A stretch of 64,000 nt of DNA, taken from contig NC_085137.1 in NCBI RefSeq assembly GCF_035046485.1, forward strand, positions 311,189,164 to 311,253,163. The letters run 5' to 3'. Position 1 is the stretch's first letter. Every line of letters starts with the position of its first letter. A program made the position numbers and the translations under genes. The notes beneath the pieces are model-generated. The model searched no databases. It was not told the DNA's origin and worked only from the letters and a program-made list of their open reading frames with translations. This DNA comes from Aedes albopictus (taxonomy: Eukaryota > Arthropoda > Insecta > Diptera > Culicidae). Shown here in pieces: positions 56,216 through 64,000 of this stretch.

Positions 56216-56222
56216 ACCAGTT
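56216..56222 (+). promoter_or_regulatory. Initiator and predicted transcription start
   Basis: ACCAGTT resembles the arthropod initiator (TCAGT-like) with A at 56,219. It predicts an uninterrupted leader of about 185 bases to the ATG at 56,404, which has G at both -3 and +4. Confidence 0.6.
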
Positions 56223-56403
56223 GCACTTCTGGTTGTTGTTCAAACCCGATAACATAGCAAAGTTTAAGTTCGAGTGAAAGTAATCTAGTGAAACTAGTAA
56301 TACTTAACAAATCATCAAAGTTCTAAAGAACAGTAGTGGGAATATATTATTCTATTCAAGTTTAAAGTAGCTGTCGCGAGAAAATCAATCTACAAATCTA
56401 GTG

Positions 56404-57884
56404 ATGGTTGTCGCTGTGAAAGTTTTTAAGAAATCCGCACCAAATGGCAAGCTAACCGTCTATCTGGGAAAGCGTGACTTCATCGACCATGTAGACTACT
56501 GCGAACCCGTCGATGGCGTGGTCGTCATCGACCAGGAATATCTGCGCGGACGCAAGGTCTTCGGCCAGGTGCGTCATTCAGAAGTTCTACGTTGGTCATA
56601 ATTTGATTTATCTATTATGTGCATCGGAATACGAGTTAATTTCATTACGATAATTGGATTACGGTGTTCTCACGTAACGTTTTTTCTCGTCTCGTTCGTC
56701 TATAGCTCGTCACTGTGTACCGTTATGGTCGCGAAGAGGATGAGGTCATGGGGGTCAAGTTTTCCAAGGAGATGGTCCTGTGCAAGGAGCAGGTCTATCC
56801 CATGGTGAACTCCAAGATGGAGATGACCCCCATGCAGGAGCGCCTGGTCAAGAAGCTGGGCGAGAATGCATACCCATTCACATTCCACTTCCCGAACATG
56901 GCCCCAAGCTCGGTTACGCTGCAGGCCGGTGAGGATGATCAGGGTAAGCCACTTGGTGTGGAATACTCGATCAAGATCTACGTTGGTGAAGACGATGAAG
57001 AGAAGGGCCACAAGCGTAGCAGCGTTGGACTGATGATCAAGAAGCTGCAGCACGCCCCAAACACTCGTGGCCGCCGTCTACCTTCGTCGTTGGTCAGCAA
57101 GGGCTTCACCTTCTCGCAGGGAAAGATCAACTTGGAGGTCACCCTCGATCGGGAGATCTACTACCATGGCGAGAAGATCTCCGCCAACATTGTTATTACG
57201 AACAACTCACGCAAGACCGTCAAGAGCATCAAGTGCTTCGTGGTGCAACACTGCGAGGTTAGCATGTGTTTTAGTTTATCAAACAGCTACTTCAGCTCTG
57301 CTTACGAACGATCTAATCCGACTTTCCTTCCAACAGGTGACGATGGTCAACGCCCAGTTCAGCAAGCACATCGCATCGCTGGAAACTCGCGAAGGCTGCC
57401 CGATCACCCCGGGAGCAAGCTTCACCAAGTCCTTCTTCCTGGTGCCGTTGGCTTCCAGCAACAAGGATCGCCGCGGAATTGCCCTCGATGGGCATCTGCG
57501 GGATGAAGACGTCAACCTGGCCTCTTCCACCATGATCAGCGAAGGCAAGAGCCATTCCGATGCCATGGGTATCATCATTTCGTACTCGCTTCGAGTGAAA
57601 CTGAACTGCGGTACCCTTGGCGGAGAGCTGCAGACTGACGTTCCCTTCAAACTGCTGACCCCTGCTCCCGGTAAGATAGTGAAGTTCTTCTTTTGTTGAT
57701 ACTTCAAGATTATTCTGAATGTTTGGTAACTTTCACAGGAACCGTCGAGCGCGAGCGCGTCAACGCTCTCAAGAAGATGAAGTCGATCGAGCGTCACCGC
57801 TACGAGAACTCCCACTATGCCGATGATGATGACAACATTGTCTTCGAGGACTTCGCTCGGCTGCGAATGAACGAACCAGAGTAA
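56404..57884 (+). CDS. Visual arrestin, Arr2 type (four coding exons)
   Basis: 398 residues; it binds light-activated rhodopsin and ends signalling in photoreceptors. Exons are 56404-56568, 56706-57257, 57337-57670 and 57739-57884, with introns of 137, 79 and 68 bases, all GT-AG (phases 0, 0 and 1). The arrestin signature [19 protein letters not shown] is at 60-78, [11 protein letters not shown] lies in the N domain, and the lariat-loop acidic patch [11 protein letters not shown] is at 290-300. The C-terminal F386-x-x-F389-x-x-x-R393 is the adaptor (AP2)-binding motif. The phosphate-sensing Arg of vertebrate arrestins (Arg169 of beta-arrestin 1) is replaced by Gly163; Drosophila Arr2 also lacks it. 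Length is close to Drosophila Arr2 (401). Mosquito papers may use another number for the gene. The stop TAA overlaps a GTAAGC donor-like sequence at 57,881. No damage is seen, so the gene looks functional. Confidence 0.95.
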
Positions 57885-59096
57885 GCTATACCTGAAGTCT
57901 TCCTGAGGCTCAGGCTAGCACCTTTCTTCCTATAAATTTGATTATCGATCCTAAGTTGTCCACTAATTCTCTCAACCCCACCAAAATGGATGCAACTGAA
58001 AAAAGACTAGTCGCCAATGACAACCTACCTATGCTAATCGAGAAACTATGTGATATTTCAAATAGTTGATTTGCCTCTCTGCTTGGAAAGTCATTTTAGT
58101 TTTCAAAATATTTAGTTTTAAAAGCATAAAAATAACAAAAAAATCTAACCAAAAAAATAATCCATAAGTAACACGAAACGATTCGATTTATCGATTAATT
58201 TATGACACCAAGTCGTGACAACTGCGCAGTTGATCCATCCACCATCTTCACAGAAAAGACAAGGAAAATTTCAAACGGCACTATTCAAATTAATCGATCA
58301 ATCGAACAAAACTACAAGCAAGCCAAATAACGAGTAACCAGAAGTGAACGAATCGAAACAAGCTCATTGAACGTGTCCCTCTGGTGGATTTTGACGGTCT
58401 TTGAATTCCCTCTCTGACTCTCTGAGGAAACTCTCTGCGCTGACCGAATCCCAGAGGGGGACTCGTTCGTTAATTTTAAGGAAGATGGCGTTTATGCAAA
58501 ACAGTAAAGTGACAAACGACTGCAAGCTTTAAAGGAAAAGGATTTATTATCATTTTATTATATTGCAATCCGCACTGGAAACTTGAGTTCCCAATCGGCT
58601 GGTCCAGAATCAGACTGAAATAAGCAGATCAACTGGGCCCCGTCGAATCTGGTGTGCGTGTTTCGTGTGGTTCCATTTGATTCCGGGAATTTCTGATGCC
58701 TGGACCAGCTGCAATTTTACGGGTGTCAAGTTTCCGACCTTTCAGTTAATTGATTTTGAGCCCTAAAAGGAAAGGATCTCCCTTCGGTGGAGTTTGTCTC
58801 CCTGGCGATTCCCACTGGAAGGGAGGTACATTCCGGGGGCAAGTGAACAGAGCAATAGCAGCGCAATCCTCCTCCGGCTACGCGGATCGATGACTGCGAT
58901 CAGTTTGGGACTGTGTGCGCGTCTCAGGCTTCGCGATGATTCCGGGACAGCGGCAGGGGGATTTCAAGTAGATTTATCAAGCAAAAAATAAATAGAGCAA
59001 CAGGTACCTACAATCGTCAATTCCCAAATGGTTTTAGTTTTTAGGTTTTGATTTAGTTGTTTCGTTTAATGTATAATAGTTTGAAATGCAAATAAA
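57885..59096 (+). other. Arrestin 3' UTR and downstream region
   Basis: No other gene lies here. AATAAA signals occur at 58,987-58,992 and 59,091-59,096 and are the likely poly(A) signals, giving a 3' UTR of roughly 1.1-1.2 kb. A GC-richer patch at 58,370-58,960 has short ORFs without domains. The exact 3' end cannot be fixed from sequence alone. Confidence 0.5.
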
Positions 59097-59399
59097 AAAC
59101 ATGTTATCAGAAGAATTATACTACATCGTATTTAAAGAAGAAACACTGTTTGTTTATCATTTTATCAAAAATATTTGTAAAAATGATTGGCAATAATGAA
59201 TTGATTTTATTACAGCTTTATTATGTTAGTTTTATTTACTGTCCCTTTGAAACCCAAATTTAAATCAGTTATCTAACATAATTCTAACATAACACAAAAA
59301 TTCGACGTCCACATGACTGTAGACGAGCAACTGTTACGAACTGAATGGTATGAAATATGTAACTGGTGGCATTCCAGTTCAACGCACGAATCGCGTAGA
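59097..59399. other. AT-rich spacer
   Basis: Nothing recognised. Confidence 0.4.
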
Positions 59400-59950
59400 T
59401 GTGACCTCCAAGAATTCCTTTACAAAATTCTCCGAGAATTCCTTCACGATTTTTTTTCTAAATCATAATAATCTTCCTTAAAATCCTTTCTCAAGAAATT
59501 CCTCCAAGAATTGTTGCAGTAATTCCTTCAAGCATTTCTTGAGGAGCTCCTCCAAGAATTCCTCGAGGAAATTCCCCATGAATTTCTCAAGGAATTCCTC
59601 CAGGCCTTTTCCAGGATTTTCTCTATAATTTCCAGCTAGGCAGTATCCACATATGACGCAGCATTTTTTGGACAACTTTCAACACCCTCCTTCCTCGTGG
59701 TCTACTTTCCCATATCAATACATGGCTAGTAGCAATTTCACCCACCAAAGTAAATACATTCAAGAATTCCTGAAGGAATTGTTCATGGTGTGTTTGCAGA
59801 AATCCATCCAGGACTTACTCCAGAAGTTCCTCCATTAATTCCTTCAGGAACTCCTTCAGAAATACTTTTAAGGATTTTTTTTTTCAGAAATTCTTCCAGG
59901 AGCTCATTCCTCCAAGAATGTCTCCAAAAAATCCTCCAGGATTTCCCCCA
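59400..59950. repeat. Degenerate CCAAGAATTCCT minisatellite
   Basis: Units such as CCTCCAAGAATTCCT, CAAGGAATTCCTCCAGG and TTCTCCAAGAATT recur with an irregular spacing of 15-21 bases, interrupted at about 59,640-59,755. Leu/Glu-rich short ORFs here (for example 59478-59675 minus) are repeat artefacts. Confidence 0.6.
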
Positions 59951-60064
59951 ATTTTCTTATTTAAAAATTATAACTCGAAAACGGTTCGTTGCTTCGTCTC
60001 CGAATATGTTTGAGGATATTTTTTTAAACAATTATACCATCTTCGACCTTGTGGCCTCTACAGA

Positions 60065-60600
60065 CTTAACATTATTAACATTCGACAACGGTCAACACAA
60101 AGCACACCCAGTGGCCCAATGGAGAATTTCTGATTGACGAAAAGTTTTTCCCGGCTGGAGCAGGAATCGGACCCACATTCCGAGGCTTGCGAGTCACCTA
60201 AACCACGGTGTGTCTGGTAGAACAAATTTATTACAAAAAAATGGGCATCGCTAATTTTTACGCTACGTGAAAGTTGACGCTACCAGCTTTCATTCAAGCC
60301 CAACATCGAAATATTCCATCGGGGGAACTTTTTCATACAAAAATTGGGTATGTTTGTTAAGTAGAAATAGGGATTAATTTGGAACCGTGCATTTTGTATG
60401 GGGAAAAACAGTATTCTGAAAAAGTTGTTCGGAATCCCTCGGTGGATTTTTTTGAGGGACCCTGCAAATGAAAGCTGAAAGCCTCTATTTTTGAATAGCG
60501 AAAAATTTGACGATGCCCATTTTTTTGTTATAAACTTTTCCCATACACACGCCGTGTAAACGACTGACGCGGCTAACCGCTCGGCCCCGAAGCCTACAAT
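60065..60600 (-). mobile_element. GTGGCCGCGCGG-type SINE, split by a MITE
   Basis: On the minus strand the head GGGGCCGAGCGGTTAGCCGC with GTCAGTCGTTTACACGG lies at 60,546-60,600. After the insertion, GACTCGCAAGCCTCGG, the B-box relic GGGTCCGATTCCTGC and the body TCCATTGGGCCACTGGG run down to about 60,065. It is the same family as 61138-61375, but here the copy is older and the B box is altered. Confidence 0.65.
60228..60533. mobile_element. MITE with TTAT(T/A)ACAAAAAAATGGGCATCG termini (306 bp)
   Basis: TTATTACAAAAAAATGGGCA at the left and the complement of TTATAACAAAAAAATGGGCA at the right form TIRs. The arms continue for some 75 bases to CAGCTTTCATT. It interrupts the SINE head, so it is younger than the SINE insertion. 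Confidence 0.75.
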
Positions 60601-60654
60601 ATTTGAAGGGGCTTTATTAAAATGCTCTTTATATCAACAATAAAAAGGTTCTGC

Positions 60655-60906
60655 CATAGACAAACAGACGTAACACTCTGATATTTTGCATCGTACACCG
60701 ATTTAACGGTCTATTTGAAAATTTGATAGTTGGCCAACTGACCACCCGTGGCGCTCGCATCGTTTTTGCTCGAGTTTGAAGTTTGCCCACTACTGCCACC
60801 TAGTTGATGGTCGGCCAAACTCAGTCCTTTTAGCATTGGGCGAACATGTTTCCGTGACTATGATTTGATTCGAAAAATGTTCGAAGTGTTACGTCTGTTT
60901 GTCTGT
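60655..60906. mobile_element. MITE with CA(T/C)AGACAAACAGACGTAACAC termini, copy 2
   Basis: The inverted ends ATAGACAAACAGACGTAACA and GTGTTACGTCTGTTTGTCTGT are flanked by a perfect 8-bp duplication GGTTCTGC (60647-60654 and 60907-60914). Non-coding. It shares ends with 39746-40004 but little of the interior. Confidence 0.85.
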
Positions 60907-61137
60907 GGTTCTGCTGTCAATATTAACACTATATTTCAATAACCAATATCATTCAAGAATGCTTAGGGGTCCATAGAAAAATACAAAAAATTGTTTAAAA
61001 AAATCAGAAATTGAAAATTTATTCCGAAAAAAAAATTTAATTTTTTTATGAAAAGGGGTAATTGAAAAAAAAATCGCCATAGCGAAAATTCTGAATGATT
61101 TTTTATTTTAGAAAATCTTAGCTTTAAACAAAAACTG

Positions 61138-61375
61138 CATCGTGGCCGCGCGGTTAGCGGCGTCAGTCGTCTAGGCGTTTCGTAAGCCTTGGAGTGCGGG
61201 TTCGATTCCCGCTCCAGTCGGGAAAAACTTTTCGTCAAACGGAAAATTCTCCATTGGGCCATGTGTTGTGTGTGTTCTCCGTTGTCTCGTGTTAGTGTAA
61301 TGTTCAGTCTGTGCAGCCTCTGGCTGAAGATGGTGTAGTCATAGTGTCTTTTAAAATATACATAATATGTATTGA
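61138..61375 (+). mobile_element. tRNA-derived SINE (Ser/Leu-type head)
   Basis: GCATCGTGGCCGCGCGGTTA holds the A box. CGTCTAGGCGTTTCGTAAGCC holds the anticodon arm (given in part) and GGGTTCGATTCCCGC an intact B box. The long region between anticodon arm and T arm suggests a Ser/Leu-type tRNA ancestor. The body continues through TCCATTGGGCCATGTGT and CAGTCTGTGCAGCC to about 61,375. Confidence 0.75.
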
Positions 61376-61564
61376 GAGATTATCTCTCATTTAAGGCTTG
61401 AGTACCTTGACTTTTCAAACATCGGTTTGTTTTGGATAACCTAGTTGGGGGTGCTTTGTGGTCAAAGATTACACCCATTCTAATGTTCAACCAGATTTTA
61501 GCAGCGTAAAATGTTTTTTTTTTTGTGAATATTTTGAGCTTAGTATGAGAAATGTTTTTTTTGC

Positions 61565-62045
61565 AATTCAGCACTATAAAATGTGTTTTATACTTGCCGT
61601 TTTGGTATCACAACGGCCTACTTTTCTGAACTATACCAAACAGTTGCATTATGGTTCATAATGCAACTCATTTGGGTTGCATTATGAATCATAATGCAAT
61701 TGTTTGATTGACAACTTGAGTTTCCACCGTTTCCACGGTTGGAGCTTGACAAACTGTGACGGTTCTAGACCGGCTTGCTTGATCAAAATTTCGTATATAG
61801 CATGACGGAGCACGTGGTCGTTCCTATTCAACCACCGCGAAGCACGATGATGCTGATGGCATTGATCATACTAATGAATGTTTTTTGTCATTGCAAAAAA
61901 TGTTGTATGCAACTCGTTGCAAAACTCGATTTTTACAGCACTCGTCGTATTTATCCAACTCGGCAAGCCTCGTTGGATAAATGTACAACTCGTGCTGTAA
62001 AAATCATCATTTTGCAACTCGTCTCGTTGCATAAATAACTATTTT
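61565..62045. repeat. Uninterrupted copy of the old repeat nested into at 33.3-36.5 kb
   Basis: Matches 33335-33516 plus 36299-36470. It carries two tandem palindromes: AGTTGCATTATG, a GTT spacer, CATAATGCAACT; then GTTGCATTATG, a short spacer and CATAATGCAAT. It is extended on the right by its own MITE (61914-62030). Confidence 0.65.
61914..62030. mobile_element. Short GCAACTCG/CGAGTTGC palindromic MITE
   Basis: ATGCAACTCGTTGCAAAACT on the left pairs with TTTTGCAACTCGTCTCGTTGCAT on the right (given here in the parts TTTTGCAACTCG and TCGTTGCAT). TTTTTACAGCACTCG pairs with CGTGCTGTAAAAA. The centre CCAACTCGGCAAGCCTCGTTGG is self-complementary at its ends. The segment is missing from the other copy of the repeat (36,440-36,460), so it is an insertion. 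A relic lies at 32313-32400. Confidence 0.6.
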
Positions 62046-62379
62046 TTGCATTTTACGGTAGAATTATTCGATATTTTATTTCTTCTGCTTATTCTGCTTG
62101 TTAAGAAATCTCGACTGGGACACAGCCTTCTAGCAGCTTAAAGTAACAGTAGTATATAGGATACATTAAGCGGCAAGAGAAGCAGAACCGGTCGAATGAA
62201 AATGAATCAACATCTGATCGACAAGTATGTTGTAATAACGTATACTGCCCGAGCTATATTCGTTCCCACAATCTTCTCGCTTTAATTTCCAAAGTGTTCT
62301 AAGTAGAAAAGCTACCCTGTCGCTTGTTCATTGTCCTTGTCACCTTAATAAGTATTGAGAGCGGTTAGGCCAGTAACGG
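62046..62379. other. Spacer with no recognised feature
   Basis: About 330 bases, no repeat arms and no ORF of note. Confidence 0.35.
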
Positions 62380-63860
62380 AAAAAGCGCGCTTTCATAGAA
62401 AAACCCGTGAAAAAACCTTTAAAGGACTCTCTGTGGAAGAATCCTTAGAGAAAACTCTAAAAAATCCTAAGATGTATCACGGCCGAAATGCAGGTGAAAT
62501 TTCGGGAAGCATTCATGGGGAAATGATCCGAAAAATGATAAGACAAAATCCTATAGGAATTCCTAAAGGAATCCCGTAAGTAGTTTCCGTGGGAACCTTC
62601 AGAGGGGTTCCCGAATAAATCCCTTGAACAATTTGTGAAGGAATCTCTTTTGCAATTATCAGCGAAATGTCTGCAGACCAGTGCTGAAAATTTCATTTCG
62701 TCATATTTAAATTCAACCACCTACAGCTCATTTTAGAAGCTGAACCTGAGAATATGGTGTACGAAAAACTTGTGCGGCTAGACCAGTTCTGCAAGAAAGT
62801 CACGGAAAAACCGCTATTTTTCGAATATTTAATGTAAATGTCACGGACTACCTTTGAAAAATGCCAAATGATATTCACCGTGAATATCATTTGCATTTTT
62901 TGAAGGTAGTCCGTGACATTTACCCTAAGTATTCGAAAAATAGCGGTTTTTCCGTGACTTTCTTGCAGAACTGGTCTAGCCGCACAAGTTTTTCATATAC
63001 CATATTCTCAGGTTCAGCTTCTAAAATGAGCTGTAGGTGATTGAATTTAGATATGACGAAATGAATTTTTCAGCACTGCTGCAGACATCCCTGAAGGAAT
63101 TCTTGGATAGATCCCTTGAGTAATTTCTAGAAAAATCATAGAAGGTATTCTTATTGAAATCTCCGGAGAAATCACTATTAAGATTCTAGATAAAATTCCC
63201 AGAGAAATCCTCGGAGAAGTTGAATTTCTTGAGCAGTTCCGAAGGATTCCAAGTAGTATTATTCCTAAAGCAATACCAAGTGATATTCTTATAGTATTAC
63301 CAAGAGAAAATACTAGAGGAGTCAGAAGAGAAGATTCTATAGGGAAATCCATAAGACCGTCCAAGAAAAAAAATCCCGAGAAGGATCATGATTCTTGGAT
63401 AAGCTGTTTGAGTAATTTCTGTAGAAATAACTGGAGGCATTTATAGAGATTTTTAAAGAAATTTATAGAGGAGTCCCCGGAGAAATCCTTGCATGAATTT
63501 CCGGTAGAATTTCTGGAAATATTCCAGAAGGAATTTCTGAAGAAATACTAATCCCAGGAAAATCTTTAGACAAATGCCTGGATAAATCCATGGAATGATT
63601 CTCGAAGAATTGTTTGGAGAAATCCCTATACATATAAATGTCTGGATACATCTGGATACGGATCCTGTACATATTCAAGGAAAAAGGCATACCGGAATAC
63701 TGGCAAAAATCTCTGGTAGAATCCCGAAACGAATTCCTGAAAGGGTTTGGAGGAATCTTAAAAGGAATTTATGGTGGGATCTCTGAAAAAAAAAAACTCT
63801 GGAGATATATCTGAAAGAAATCCTCGGCGCAATCTCTGAGGCAAACCCAGGAGGAATTCT
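62380..63860. repeat. Degenerate GGAATTCC/GAGAAATCC minisatellite, split by a MITE
   Basis: Units such as GGAGAAATCC, AAGGAATTCC, TCTGGAGAAAT and CCCGGAAGA(A/G) recur irregularly on both sides of 62679-63078. The ORFs through it (for example 63047-63364 minus, 63595-63786 plus) encode low-complexity peptides and are not genes. Confidence 0.65.
62679..63078. mobile_element. Foldback hAT-like MITE, complete copy (400 bp)
   Basis: The whole element is one imperfect palindrome centred at 62,878 (ATATTCACCGTGAATAT). The termini are CAGTGCTGAAAATTTCATTT and the complement of CAGTGCTGAAAAATTCATTT. A perfect 8-bp duplication CTGCAGAC flanks it (62671-62678 and 63079-63086). There is no loop to speak of and no coding capacity. 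Copy 1 is at 33517-36298. Confidence 0.9.
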
Positions 63861-64000
63861 ACAGCATAAGGCTACATCAACATTTGAAATGGGGCTGTTC
63901 GGGTTCGTATGAAGTTGATCATCAATATTAACTTCTTTTCTCGATCAGTCTAGATAGCTGTGTAGTGTCGGTAGCGGTTGTCTAAATTGGCTAAGACCGC
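63861..64000. other. Window edge, nothing recognised
   Basis: The last 140 bases carry no identifiable feature. Confidence 0.4.

Noticed and set aside
55794..56255. A 153-codon ORF on the minus strand upstream of arrestin
   Set aside because: It runs through the arrestin TATA box, start site and leader, shows no recognisable domain, and has the look of a chance reading frame.

Overview
This window looks like mosquito nuclear DNA, most likely Aedes. The evidence is one intron-containing visual arrestin gene with insect architecture, a tRNA-derived SINE that I recognise as Feilai-like, several other tRNA-headed SINEs, many short inverted-repeat (MITE) elements, and one full-length R1-clade non-LTR retrotransposon. 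There is no sign of bacterial organisation. The species assignment is an inference.

Layout. 1-25 kb is repeat-dominated: a non-LTR 3' remnant, a 143-bp tandem pair split by a MITE, foldback elements (1.25-1.9, 5.9-6.6, 6.7-6.9 and 7.6-7.8 kb), G-run-ended elements (9.2-10.0 and 17.1-17.5 kb), a TA-flanked Tc1/mariner-like element (10.5-11.7 kb), a SINE (14.9-15.3 kb), CCTGAGA minisatellites (15.8-16.7 kb), a 153-bp satellite (18.9-19.65 kb), and a large foldback at 21.9-25.15 kb that holds a tRNA-like insertion and a hAT-like MITE. 25-33 kb holds a dispersed repeat, a SINE, two more inverted-repeat elements, and GC-richer stretches at 30.7-32.2 kb that may contain gene-start sequence, including a 32-codon candidate first exon. 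33.3-36.5 kb is a four-layer nest: old repeat, foldback MITE, SINE, hAT element. 36.8-43.5 kb holds a second copy of the 25.6-kb repeat, a 2.8-kb foldback, and broken reverse-transcriptase fragments. 44.8-54.2 kb is a second nest, built around an intact 5.53-kb R1-type retrotransposon on the minus strand (ORF1 gag-like, ORF2 endonuclease plus reverse transcriptase) with a perfect 15-bp target-site duplication.

The only convincing host gene is the arrestin at 56,404-57,884 (+): four coding exons, 398 residues, closest to the Drosophila Arr2 type. It has a recognisable core promoter (TATA box, initiator) and an upstream near-match to the photoreceptor RCSI element. Downstream are its 3' UTR, then minisatellites, SINEs and MITEs to the end of the window.

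Target-site duplications let the order of many insertions be read directly, and this is the window's main interest. Several MITE families fill their interiors with a private short motif repeated on both strands. I found no CRISPR array, no intact tRNA or rRNA gene, and no second complete host gene. All family names come from recognition, not from a database search.
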